From: Excoecaria cochinchinensis
Lineage: Eukaryota > Streptophyta > Magnoliopsida > Malpighiales > Euphorbiaceae
Assembly (NCBI GenBank): GCA_947683425.1
Contig: CANTUQ010000106.1
Location: 3,806,001 to 3,870,000, forward strand
DNA: 64,000 nt
Direction: 5' to 3'
Below are positions 34,068-45,925 of the stretch, in pieces (position 1 is the stretch's first letter; every line of letters starts with the position of its first letter). Under the pieces are notes generated by a model that saw nothing but the letters and a program-made list of their open reading frames with translations, did not search any database and was not told the origin of the DNA. Both the position numbers and the translations under genes were made by a program.

Positions 34068-34665
34068 TGTTTTGTTTGGATATGTGGAAGTGGAGGTTAT
34101 TGAAGGACAAGTAACTGAAATTCAAATTACTTTTATCGTTTGTCTTGTAAAATTGAAAAGTAATTGGGAGTAAATGAAAAGAAGTTGAATTTTTCAATTT
34201 ACTCTCAATCCTCTAAAATATTTCCTCCCGATTTGGAGAGAAAGCAGAGGAAATAGAAAGTGAGGGGTGAATGAAGAACAAAGACAACGAGATTTATACA
34301 GGTAAGATTGAAGGATAAAACGCAAACTAAAAATGAAGGAGATGGAGCACAGGGCAAATTTCTGAGCAAAAAAAGATGGCAATGGAGAAGATGAAGTGGG
34401 AATTACTAAGAAGTAATTCTTATAAGAAACAAGATAAGGAAGAAGAGGAAGAACAGTGAAGGTGAAGAAGAAGGCGGCGAACGGTTGAGAGGCGGACGAA
34501 AACGATGAACGGTGTGAATGCAAGAAAAAAAAGTAGAGGTGAAGAAACACGTAACCAAACAATGGAATTTTCATATAAGAGAAATTTAATTTCTATTACT
34601 TGCATTTACTCTTTTTTCCTTTCATTAAAGTAAATTGGACTTACTACCATTCAAACAAAAAATAA
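34068..34665. mobile_element. Possible MITE with TTTGTTTGGAT-type ends
   Basis: The left end TTTTGTTTGGATATGTGGAA and the right end, read reversed (TTTTTTGTTTGAATGGTAGT), are imperfect inverted repeats about 0.6 kb apart. The terminal GTTTGRAT sequence occurs in several plant MITE families. Interior is purine-rich and non-coding. No clean target duplication seen. Confidence 0.3.
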
Positions 34666-35870
34666 GGAGAAAATGTGATAAAACCTTGTTTGTGGTACTA
34701 AAATGCTTAATTATATAATAAAAATGTTTTTAACATTACTTAATAAAAATGCATTAAAATATTCATGATATAATGACAATAGTAGTAAAATACTACTAAA
34801 GTTAACTGCATTCATCTCTGAATTAATGGCACTAAGAATATCGCTACGATACCTCAATATTTTTTATACTTTTTTAATTAAAAAAATCAATGGAATTTCA
34901 ATACGCTAAAAAAATATTAAGAGCATTTTAGTATTATAATGAAAACGTTAAAGGTGCTGTAATATTATAGGAAAGATTTTAAGGGCATTTTTGTACCCTA
35001 CAGAAAAAATTAAGGGCATTTTTCTTATATAAGAATTTTATTTGATTTTTTTTAAATATAATGCATTTTTCAAAAATGCTCTTAAAGCTTTTCTCATGGT
35101 TAAAATACCTTAAAAGTTTTTCTCATAGAACTAAAATGCCTCTAATATTTTTCTCAATATATTAAAATATCTCTAACATTTTTCATAAAGTACTAAAATA
35201 TTTTTGTACTTTATTTTGGATAAAAAAAAATGTAGCACCAATGTAACATATTTTGCAATTATAAACGTCCTTAATTTATAGGTTACAATACTTTGATCTA
35301 AAAATATTTTAGTGTTTTTTTATTAACTTTACAGGTATTTTTGTCTCAAAACTAATTGCACGGACATTTTAATATTTTGAATACAATATATTAATATAAG
35401 TAGCATTTTAATATTTTTTACAAAAATAAATTAAAAAAAATCTTAATAATGCATTGAATAATGGTAATGGTAACTGCCTATAAAGTGTAAGCATATATTT
35501 AGCTTCTTTGTTCAAAAGTTAATTGGCGTCATGCATTTGATTTGACCCACTCGCATTTGTATTGCGGAAACTACAATTGCCAAAAATATCTTCCCATAAT
35601 CAACCGCAACTCATGTGTGATATTATTCAAAAAAGCAAAACTTTCCTGCTAAATGGGCCGAAGCATGTGGCTCGAATTTGGCCAGAAGCAAGTAAACGAC
35701 TCCATTGCCCTTATTAAAAGATTGATCTACAGTCTCAATAATCGTTTCCATTAAAAACAGAGATCCGGATATCAATTTATAAAAATGCTTGCAAAGTTGG
35801 CCATTGTGGAAGAAAATCAAAATAGTCAAAAGATTGGAGCAGATCAGGAATTTGAATTTGCATACTACTT
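34666..35870. repeat. AT-rich region of degenerate TAAAATG.CTTTAA-like repeats
   Basis: Sequences such as TAAGGGCATTTTT and ACTAAAATACCT recur many times on both strands between about 34,690 and 35,400. It looks like a decayed low-complexity or satellite-like repeat. No genes. Confidence 0.4.
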
Positions 35871-35912
35871 AAAATGAGGTTTTAAACATTACAAAGTATA
35901 ATAGATTGTTAT

Positions 35913-36392
35913 TTGAAAATATCAGAAGCTATTAGTTCATCAAGCGATGTTTCTGGAAGAAATGTAGAAATTGATTATGGCTTTGATGTGCAACAGTATT
36001 CAAATGCAAATGTTGAATTTGTAGATGAAGACGATTCATTTGATGTAGAAAATGATGGTAGTGATGCTGGTTTGAAAGATCTGGAGGAAGAGTATGCAAG
36101 AAGTTTACAGGTACGAAGTTTATAAATATTGATTATTTCTTCAATTTTTATAAAGAGTTTGCAAGAAGGAAATGATCTTAATTGTGTGAGGAAAAAGACT
36201 TCAAAAAAAGAGAGTGGTGATATTTGTAAGTACATGACATTTACCTGTGAAAAATTTAGTAAATCATGTTGTGGGAAGTTTGGTAAGAGAACTAACTCTT
36301 CTGTTAGGCCGAATGCCAAATTGTGTGAGGATGTAGTTAAGTATCTCACGTTAGCTAATTATAAAAATGTAATATTTCTTATAAAAATTTGA
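35913..36392 (+). pseudogene. FAR1/FHY3-like DNA-binding-domain fragment
   Basis: An acidic stretch (VDEDDSFDVENDGSDAGLKDL) is followed, across a stop and frame change near 36,123, by FYKEFARRK in one frame and VRKKTSKKESGDICKYMTFTC in another, then VRPNAKLC. This resembles the FAR1 zinc-finger-like DNA-binding domain (F-Y-K-x-Y-A-x-x, R-K-K-S-S-K, a K/RYVTF-C motif, Cys/His residues), which derives from Mutator-type transposases. No transposase core follows; the remainder is AT-rich. Likely a gene or transposon remnant. Confidence 0.4.
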
Positions 36393-36399
36393 GAAATTT

Positions 36400-37185
36400 T
36401 AACTAGTTTTTGAGTTGAGTTAGATTCAAATCAATTTTCTTCACATGATATCAGATTTATTAGTTTTTAATATTAGACCGTCCGTAAATATCAAATTCTG
36501 TAAATTTCATGTTCTAAATTTATCGCATGTATTCGATCGGTGTGAAAAGATTTGTTAAATATTGTATATCGACTAGTTATAAAAATGTAAGACTCCTTAA
36601 GGTTATAAAAAATCATTCTATGCAACTATTCTCAATCCATTATTCTATACAATTATTCTCAATCAATTACTTTTATAAACAATTCTACTTACTATCAAAT
36701 TTGAGATATCACATTTGAAATAAAATCAATATGACTATATTTAAAGCAAATAATTTTTCTTTTTTTTTTTCCTCAATCTTCTGGCATTAAAAAAAAATCA
36801 TATACATAACATGATGATGGCCTTCATATGAAAAGAGAATACTAAAATATTCACTAATGAGCTTACTTACCCTTTTTTTTTTTGAGTAAATGAGTTTACT
36901 TACTTTTAATACTAACGGTAAAACCATGTTAATTATACGTTTAAAAAAAATTATACACATCTTTTAAAAAGAAATAGATTTTAAGTAAAAAAAAAATATA
37001 TAAAGAAATAGATTTATTGTATAAATATGTTAAAAATGCAGTCCTTGATAGCATTGCAAACTTGTTACTTTTTACATAGCAACAATAGCCATTAGTCCAA
37101 CTAGTAAACTTGTTACTTTTTACATAGCAACAATAGCCATTAGTCCAACTAGTTGCGTCCCCGTCCCCAAGAATAGGAGATTTGG

Positions 37186-37217
<32 letters not shown>

Positions 37218-37247
37218 TGTGAAATTATAACTTATATTTGTTGATTA
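36400..37247. other. AT-rich intergenic sequence with a 48-bp tandem duplication
   Basis: No gene. Holds the tandem repeat at 37,058-37,153 and a (TA)n tract at about 37,180-37,212. Confidence 0.6.
37058..37153. repeat. Perfect or near-perfect 48-bp tandem duplication
   Basis: The unit starting AAACTTGTTACTTTTTACAT and ending CCAACTAGT is present twice head to tail (37,058-37,105 and 37,106-37,153). Confidence 0.9.
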
Positions 37248-37252
37248 ATATA

Positions 37253-37751
37253 TGATAACAGTCCGAAATTTTTGAGTTGGCCACAAGGAGAAGTCACCTG
37301 AAAACACAAAATTTCGACGGATTTTCTGATAATAGATACTCCGACGGTCAAGTCAAAGGATTGATGAAAGTAAGAAAGTGTAGTAAAGTTGAGAAAAAAA
37401 AAAAAAGAACATACATGGATTCCTCGTTTTATAAAATTAGGAATCAGTGTTAGAATAATAATTAATCACTGAGTAGAACAAGTATCCTTAATAGGACAGA
37501 ACTTCAAGTTCTAAATGGGATAGAATTCAAGGATCCTTAATTAGATAAGGTAAATCTCGAAGAATCCGCGTTATAATGGAATGGATATCTTCAAAGGATT
37601 CTAACAATCCTTGTGACTAATAGAGACAAACTAATTCCGAGCTATTAGGAGAGACCGAGCTATCATTGAGGGAACTTATTCAGATCAGCCCGACTAACCG
37701 GGCTCAGGAGCGAAGTGTAATCGAACTCATGGGCGAAGTGTCCGATTATCA
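37253..37751 (+). repeat. 5' LTR of the 1.95-kb non-autonomous element
   Basis: Begins TGATAACAGTCCG and ends CCGATTATCA. It aligns with 38,664-39,205; the second copy has extra AGATAAGGTTAATTCCTGAT-type repeats near 38,955-39,000. Confidence 0.75.
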
Positions 37752-38663
37752 TTAGTCCCCTCACCAGCGAGCGTTAGTAAGGTGCCATTGTACAGGACTT
37801 CAAATTGCTCCGGAGTCCGATTGGACTCCAGGATCCTATCCTTTGGTTCCCAATTTAGAATGTGGTAGATTTTCGCACGTGCCCCAAGTATATGACATTC
37901 ATGTCATTTAGGCGGTAAACCACAAATTCAAAAAGTAATTGCCAAACGCTTGACGTGTTAAAAGAGGAAAAGACAGCGCCCTGTTTCACACGAAGTGACG
38001 GCTAAGGCAGTTAATACCATCATTGCAGCGCTTCGGTTTCTGCGCTGAACATAATGACCACTGACACCACCACTCAGGGGTCACCACCTGTCCAGCAATC
38101 AACGGTTCACTCTGCCTATATATCCCTTCTCCATTTTGAGGATTTCGCCTTCCTTTCTAATTTTTTGCTCCCACATTTCACCGTTCATTTTCTTTTGCCC
38201 TATCTTCCTCCATCTTTTTTCTTTGCCTTTTTGTTCCAGATTCACTTATTTCCATATCTATTCCTTTGTTGCTTGCAAGTTTTCATCCTCAAGCGTTTTT
38301 CAATTCGTTATTTCCAGATTTTCTCTAAAGCTTTTCTAAAGTTTCAGGTTTGTACTTCTTTCCTCCCTCCGTTTTCTTACCATGAGTACCTCCGAAAGTT
38401 CTAGTGAGAGGTGAGGGTAGAGGAAGGGCTTGCCGCTGATAGTCCCCCAGAGTCCCCTTGACCGTTGAAAAGGTTGTTAGGCTGGTAACAGTGGAACTGG
38501 CTTATGTTGAACCGCCGGTGGGTGTAGTGTTTGACCAAATAGCTGAACTGGGCGTGGTTGAATTGATTCAGGTTGATTTGTCGGAGGGGCAGCAGTAATG
38601 GGTAAGTCGGGGAAGAGATCCATAATCACTAGAACATCTCAAGAACGCTTATCGCACCAAATG

Positions 38664-39205
38664 ATGACAGTTCAAAATTTTTGGGCTGGTGGCAAGGAGA
38701 AGTCACCTGAAAATACAAAAATTCGATGGATTTTTTGATAAGAGATATTTCAATGGCCAAGTCAGGGAATTGACAAAAGTAAGAAAGTGTAGTAAAGTTT
38801 GGAAAAAATCAATAAGAAGAACATATCTGGATTTCTCCTTTTATAGAGTTAGGAATCAGTGTTAGAATAGGAATTAATCTCTGAGTAGAACAAGTATCCT
38901 CAATAAGACAGAACTTTAAGTCCTAAATGAGATAGAACTCAAAGATCCCTGATTAGGTAAGGTTAATTCCTGATTAGATAAGATTGATTCCTGATTAGAT
39001 AAGGTTAGTCTCGAAGAATCCGCATTATAATGGAATGGAGATTTTCAAAGGATTCTGACAATCCTTGTGACTAATGGCGACAAGCTAATTTCAAGTTATT
39101 AGGAGAGACTGAGCTATTATTAAAAGAGCGTATTCAGATCAGCTCGGTTAACCGGACTCATAGGCGAAGTGTAATAAAACTCATAGGCGAGGTGTCCGGT
39201 TATCA
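38664..39205 (+). repeat. 3' LTR of the 1.95-kb non-autonomous element
   Basis: Begins TGATGACAGTTCA and ends CCGGTTATCA. A short tandem expansion (CTGATTAGATAAGRTTRATT units near 38,950) makes it longer than LTR 1. Confidence 0.75.
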
Positions 39206-42200
39206 ATATACACATAAAATAATGATATAGTAAACATTTAACAAATTAATTATGATGTTAAAAAAATGAACTATAATTGATAATACCCAATATAACTTAT
39301 TGCTGGGTCTAAACTCAAGGTCCAAACAAAGAGCAATTAGAGCCTAGCCAACTGGAGGCCTAGCGCCACTAAACTTGGCACGTGGTGAGAGGATGCACAT
39401 AAAATTAACAGAGATAAGGTCCTGTTGGCTATTTGATTGGACTGACAGGACACATTCCTTGTCAGTCCACTGACACACACAACCTTCACTTCTCCTATCT
39501 GCTCTCCCTCACGTCGCCGCATATCTATTATGATATCAGCGTAGTCTAATTGAGTGGATTATCACACTCCCAGAGTCATTGTACGCAGGTAATATCCATC
39601 TCTTAAAACTCTCTCTTATTACGCCATCTCTCTCTAAATATTACTGATTTAAATTTTAAAGTGTTTACGTCCGGTCCGATCGGACAAACTTTCTTGTAGG
39701 AACTAAGCATTACTGAACTAAGCATTACTGATCCAAACGGTTTAAACTTAACTGCCATCAAACCTTGTTTACTTCTTATTTCTCAAAAAAATATCAATAA
39801 TTAATAGTCATATATTAATTACAAATGGGAATACGTGTTTTTTTAGTGACGAGAAGGCGAGTATTATGTGGAGCAGGACAAGAGAGAAGGACCCCTCACA
39901 TATTAATAATCCCTCTTCTCACCTACCATGTTATTTGAAAGGCATACCTAACTATGGCTACTTTGCCCTTCATAAAAAAACGCCTATCTTTCCTTTTAAA
40001 ATATCAACTTTTTTTATTTTTGAAAAAATGTTACCCTAATAACTGGGAGTTGATTCGCTACACACTGCAGAAATCTTTGACTATTATTGCGGGTGAGTGC
40101 GCCCATAAATATCATAAAATCATATGTTTGTCACTCGATCAGTGCATGTGCATGTACATTTACACTCAATTCGATTTTAAATTTCTGCTCCCTCTTCTTT
40201 TTTCTTAAAAAAAAATAATAATCATGCGTTTGAAATTGATATGGTCGAATAGTCAAATAGGTTGATGAGAATTAGTTAGGCACGTGCTGTGTTAGTGTGC
40301 AAGCAGTTATAATTATTCGTTTAAAAAAAATTATGAAGTTTCTGTTTGACGGCAGGTAAGATAAATTGGCAACATTCTCGTATAAATCTACGGCTAAAAT
40401 CGCATCTTTTGAATGGTGGAATCTTATCATTTTATTCGTGAAAATGGACGGTGCCGATCAAACTTCTCGTGCTTCAAATCGAAGCTCCATGGCATGTCGG
40501 ACATCTGGAGGGGTCACATGGGAGGTGGGTTCCACTATGTCCTATAAATCTTTATTCGGTGCCACGTTCTTAAAAAAAAAAAAAAAGAAAAACAAAATTC
40601 CTTAGATGAAAGGCTAGTCCAACTATGCTCTTTGTGCAAAATATTATAAATTATTTATTAAATATTTATATTTATGTAAATTTAAAAATAAATTAAAAAT
40701 CAGATTAATGGGTTAATTTTTCAATTTGCATATTTATGTACATCAATAATATTAAAAATGTAAAAGTAATGAAATTGATAAATATTAACAAATTAAAATT
40801 GATCAAATATTTTATTTTTTTAAGTTGATAAATATACATGTCTTTTCATTAGTAGTATTGAAAGACTTTTGAGTTGAAATTATATTATGATGGCATATAT
40901 GTGTTTGGACTGCATCTTTCAATAAGGTAATTATAATTCACTTGAATTCTATTACCGGGAATCGTCTGAAAAATAAAATATATATCTTTTACTTGCATAC
41001 AATGTTAGTAAAAATCGGACCAATTAGCCGAAAAGATCGAAAAGCCGACTCTTTAAATGGAAAAAAATATATTATATATAAGTCGTAACATTGATTAATA
41101 TTTTGCCAAAACTAAGCAGTAGTACATAAGTCAAATAGCATAATGATAATACTTTTGAGTTTCCACAACTCGATCATTCGCAGATATCTGATGTTATCGT
41201 TCAATTCTTAATCAAACCTATTCTAAATAGGCTTCTCGCAAGTTACGTCAGAATTCGGAACATAACGGCTCCACTGTTCGCCTTTCCACTTACTTACCAT
41301 ATGCTATTCTACATTTTAAAGAAATACTACTAATTAGGAAACACTCACACAGTTACTTATGCACATCCACACTCACATTGAACATTTTCAGTTTCAATTG
41401 TTCGTGAAATTTAAATCACCCAAATTAACAAAATAAAACTAAATTTACACTGCCATAAACACAATTGCTATTAACAAAGCAAACTAAATTATAAACATTT
41501 GAAATGAAGAATTGGAGAGTCAAATTGAAGAAATTTTATGTCTTTGAGAGAAAAAAGTGAAGAAAAATGAGTCGTGTATGAGCATGTTCTGGAGGGAGAT
41601 GAAGAAAGATTTGGATCCAAAAATAGGGAAAATCTATCATCCTTAATTGTATATCCAACCTAATTATTAGGGTAAGAAGTTGGGATTATTATTATTCTTT
41701 GTGGGCCTGGGCTACATAGGAATTATGCTAGTGGTCCGAAACACACGTTTGGATGTTTGTGTCATATATGGGCCAGCACATCAATTTCCGTCTTTAAAGC
41801 CCAAGGGTTTGGGGCCAACTTTAAAATGGAGTAAATTATTTTAAAGTAATAGACAATCCACTCAAACTTTAAAATCCATTCAAACTTTATACAGCATAAG
41901 AGTCATAGCAAACACAACTATATATATATATATATATATTATATGCATGTTTTTGGGTAGTTAAAAAGTAAGTTTATGTGTGAAATATAATATATTGTAT
42001 GTTGTCAAAGAGGAAGTGGCGTGGTGTCAAATGTCAATTCAATGGATAATATATCATGAAATGAAATCCTAGTTAGGTAGAGATTTAATTATTTACTTGG
42101 CCTTATATTAATTTCTTCTTTTCAATTTCCTTTCATTATTATCACCTATGTTTCTATGCATCAATTCAATTTTGCTTTCATCATTTTTACCTTATTCACT

Positions 42201-42602
42201 TGGCTTCTTCATCTGTGATTATAATTCCATATGCTTGTGATTATTACTAATTATCACCTATAAAATTTATTAAGATTCAGGTAAGATGTACACATATTCA
42301 AATCTATTAAAATTGAAATACAAAAAATAAATTCTAAAGCCGAATTTATAATTGAATTTTCTTTGAAAAGAATCTGAATATTTTATTCACTATCAAACCA
42401 AAAATTGTATTGACTTGTACCAAGTAATTTTGGAACCAAATTGAATCGAAAACACCGATATTTATTAATTATTGTATATAATACTAATAATTTATAAATA
42501 AATATTATTTATAATTTATATTCTACGTTTATCATATAAATTTAAGTTATAACTATTTGTATTTTGATCCATGAAATTAAAATAATAACAATAAACTTAA
42601 AT

Positions 42603-42604
<2 letters not shown>

Positions 42605-42643
<39 letters not shown>

Positions 42644-42645
42644 TA
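42605..42645. repeat. (TAA)n microsatellite
   Basis: About 13 consecutive AAT/TAA units. Confidence 0.9.
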
Positions 42646-42791
42646 CATAATAAATTTAATTATTATAATGATTATTATATCTTATAAATTCTTTAATATA
42701 TAGTTTTTTTTAATCAACTTTAGTATATAGTTGACTAAATATTCATTAGTCATGATTTATGATTAAACAAAATTTTAAATTTAATTATATA

Positions 42792-42953
42792 TAAAAAATA
42801 TTATAATAAATCTTATCACATAATTATCTTATCAATTTAATTTCATTTATTTTAAATGTCACTCAACTACTATAAAAAATATTATAATAAATCTTATCAC
42901 ATAATTATCTTATCAATTTAATTTCATTTATTTTAAATGTCACTCAACTACTA
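42792..42953. repeat. 81-bp tandem duplication, near-identical copies
   Basis: Unit from TAAAAAATATTATAATAAAT to CACTCAACTACTA occurs at 42,792-42,872 and 42,873-42,953. A more diverged third copy lies near 42,999-43,070. Confidence 0.88.
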
Positions 42954-43389
42954 CTCTAGTTTTGATACCAATGCTTATATGGGTACATAAATAAGCAATC
43001 TCTTATTTAATTACCTTATCAAATTAATTTCATTTACTTTTAATTCTCCCAACTACTTTTCCTCTATTTTTGGCACCAATAGCTATGTGGGTATGTAACT
43101 AATTAGGGATGAGCAAAAAAATAAAAATTTTGGTTAACTGAAAAATCGATCTGAAACCAAACCGATTTTATATTACAATAACGGTTAACCGATCTATATA
43201 AATTTTATCTATTATATTTTAATTTTTACACTTAAATTTTTTAATATTTTTATAATTTATAAATATTATGATATTTGGTTTTCTAAAATATTATTATAAT
43301 ACATATTTTTAGGTAAATAAATATTGACATTATCTTTTTATTACATTTATTTATTTATTACATGTGTATAATTAGCACTCTATTATTAG

Positions 43390-43825
43390 TGATAGAGTTG
43401 GGATACGCCCATGACTCTATAATGGATTGAGTTTCAATCCAGATTAAATTGAGTTATTTAATCTAATTTAAATTACCAAATCTTATCTCAGAAAGAGTTT
43501 GAGTTAAACTAGAGTTAGATCTCTAGCCTACAGGACCTCTATAAATAGAGGTGAGGTCCTCATAATTTGGTAACGAGAAAACGTACATGCCGCAAGACTG
43601 CTCGTTCCCACTCACAAGTTTTCTGTCTTAATTTTCAGGGGCATTTAGATTGTGATCTAGCTGCTCTTACCCTGAGTGGGTAAAAACCAGACCAGTGACC
43701 AAAAACAAACGGGATCTTGGTAGACGCTCCCGCAATGAGTTTCTGCGCTACAAGAGATAGATACCATTATTTAATGTTATCTCCGTATAAATTATATTTG
43801 TTATAATTTTTTTTCATATCCATCA
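43390..43825 (+). repeat. 5' LTR of Copia element 2 (436 bp)
   Basis: Begins TGATAGAGTTGGG and ends CATCCATCA. TATA-like CTCTATAAATAGAGG lies near 43,538-43,552. Confidence 0.95.
43540..43550 (+). promoter_or_regulatory. Probable TATA box in the LTR of Copia element 2
   Basis: CTATAAATAG, flanked by the short inverted repeat CCTCTAT...AGAGG. The same sequence is present in the 3' LTR near 51,000, unchanged despite overall 7% divergence. Confidence 0.6.
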
Positions 43826-43826
43826 T

Positions 43827-43839
43827 TGGTATCAGAGCC
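43827..43839 (+). other. Primer-binding site of Copia element 2
   Basis: TGGTATCAGAGCC, an exact match to the initiator-tRNA-Met complement used by plant Copia elements, one base after the LTR plus T. Confidence 0.9.
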
Positions 43840-44200
43840 GTTGTTTTTGCATCCTGACATGTGGCTAAAGAGATCTAAAATTTTATGTGTAAAATTATTA
43901 GATCTGAGATGCATTGAACACAAAAAAATTTTATTTTTGTGTGAAAAATATATATGCGTATATATTTCAGCTCGATTTCGTGTATGTGTACACCGAAACC
44001 CGAGGGGACGAATATGAGTGTTCTAAACGGCTAACTAGAAGTCAGAATTTTTTATTTTTGAACTCACCATTGGATTCACAGATCCTGAAAACCCCCCACC
44101 GGCCAGAATCGGAGGATAAAAATCGATCGGCAAGGCGGCGCGTGGACTACATGCGCCAAAATTCGTTCGGCGCGTGGGCGGTGGCTTACACGCGCGTCGT

Positions 44201-44656
44201 CACGTGTCAGCGTGATGCGTCACGCGGACACGTGGCCCAATGGCCGAGTGCCACGTGGCACAATGTGGGGCGAAAACGTGGACAAATCAGAGGATGACAC
44301 GTGTCTGACTGAGGTCATGATGACGTGTCAATAAGGTGACACGTAGCCCAACCAAGAATCGACACGTGGACCACTGAGGTGCCGCCACGCGTCATGTCGG
44401 GTGTTAGTGATGACGTGGCATCACCGACACGTGGCCCAATAGAAGTGAGACACGTGGCAGACTGTGGTCATGCCATGTGGTCCAGTCAGATATTGACATG
44501 TGTCAGGCCGAGGTCTACCACGTGTCGCTGTTAACGTGTCAAGTGTGACACGTGGACCAATGATATAACAACACGTGGCGTTGACCATGCCACGTGGGCA
44601 CCAAGTGGACCAGTAGGAATCAGACACGTGGCGCGCTGTGGAGTTGACACGTGTCT
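44201..44656 (+). repeat. Array of 13 CACGTG motifs in the leader of Copia element 2
   Basis: Thirteen exact CACGTG hexamers occur in about 460 bp, many as GACACGTGGCCCAAT, GCCACGTGGCAC or GACACGTGTCTG. Several further sites are one base off (ACACGTAGCC, TGACGTGGCA, GACATGTGTC), as expected from decay of an older, denser array. The position in the leader equals that in Copia element 1, but order and spacing of units differ, so arrays have turned over independently. Confidence 0.9.
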
Positions 44657-45034
44657 GGTCGAGTGGGAGGCCGCGCGTGAGCGCGTCTACCTCCCCCTCG
44701 TCGGCGCGTGATGGCGTGTGCGACGTTCTCCGACCACCATTTCAGCTCCATTTTTTGTCAAATATTTTTTTCAAATTATTTCTGATTTTTTGGTCGTATT
44801 TTCAAAATTTTTTAATGACCAGAAAATATATTGTGCAATTTTTGATATTTAAATGTCTTTAATTTCAAAAATAAAATATTAAAAATTGTAGAAAAATTAT
44901 TTTCTGCATTTGATTAATTTTTAAAATATTTTGAAAATTTTTTTGAGGTTCTGTCCTTATTTATTGATTGAAATGCGTTTCAATCATGTGTATTTATACA
45001 TGAGTGTATAAATTTTTCCTGTAATATGTTACAG

Positions 45035-45350
45035 AAATATTAAATAAGGGCACCGATTCTTCCTTAAGAAATGCATAAGTTATTTTAAGAATTGCAAGAG
45101 TGCAATCAACAAGCAAAATGAGAATGCGAAGGAAGATTTGAGCTGATGACATTGATGCAATAGTGCATCATAAAATAAATGTGTGAGAACAAATGCAAGA
45201 GTGCATTTGAACTGGTGGTCCGAGTATGAAAATAAAATTTTGGTTCGAGTTGCCAAAAGGGAAGTGTTGAGAAGCAACACTAAAATTCTATGATGGTGTT
45301 GAGAAATGGACAGAGCGTGCATTGTCCATGACTTCATCAATTGACTTATG
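45035..45350 (+). pseudogene. Remnant of the accessory ORF in Copia element 2
   Basis: Blocks such as GATGACATTGATGCAATAGTGCATCAT and ACAAATGCAAGAGTGCAT match the accessory ORF of Copia element 1. The preceding acceptor-like TATGTTACAGAAAT is conserved. Deletions and stops destroy the frame. Confidence 0.6.
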
Positions 45351-45925
45351 AGTCGCTTGATGAATTGATTAAATCGGTCAAAGATATAATCCTAATAACT
45401 AAAAAGATTTTATGAAATCTGAACTTTTAGAATAGTTGACATTAGTGTCAATTTTGAGTTGGCGTTTGTTGTTATTAAAATAGGATTTATGTTTCCTATT
45501 AATATTTGACATGAGTGTTTTATTTTGGGATTATTGGATTTTTAGTTAAATAGATGTGTTTATTTACTTATTATGTTGGCATTTAACTATATAATAAATG
45601 AGTTTATTTTAATTGTTAATTGCCTTACGATATTTTATGAGTAAAATGATTGCAAACTTATTAAGTAAAGGCTTGATAAAAATCCCCTCATAAGTTTGAG
45701 AACTTGATAATCCAATAATTCAGATTTATTATGCATGAAATTTTAACCTATAAGGTTGGACATTAGGACTTAGAGGGTAATTGGATACTATAAGTAGACT
45801 TTTCGAATTTGAGCCTAATAGAAAATTTTACTAGGTTATTATTTCAGGTGTATAATAAATAGCATGTGTTGCCTTATCTCCTTTAAAATGTGCAATATTG
45901 TTCCATTTGAGATCAGAGGATCCTA

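Larger units (their letters stand above)
37253..39205 (+). mobile_element. Non-autonomous LTR element, about 1.95 kb
   Basis: LTR 1 (37,253-37,751) and LTR 2 (38,664-39,205) share long similarity, for example GGAGAAGTCACCTGAAAA and GTAAGAAAGTGTAGTAAAGT. Both begin TGAT(A/G)ACAGT and end TTATCA. A 5-bp ATATA duplication flanks the element (37,248-37,252; 39,206-39,210). The 912-bp interior has a TATA-like CCTATATATCCC near 38,118, a pyrimidine-rich leader and a short coding start at ATG 38,382 that soon hits a stop. The interior resembles the start of the element at 56,138-57,059 plus 63,378 onward, so it is a deletion derivative of that family. Confidence 0.75.
39211..43108. other. AT-rich intergenic region with simple repeats
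   Basis: No convincing gene in 3.9 kb. Contains a (TA)n tract near 41,920, a (TAA)n tract at 42,605-42,645 and the 81-bp tandem duplication at 42,792-42,953. Short ORFs have no recognisable product. Confidence 0.6.
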
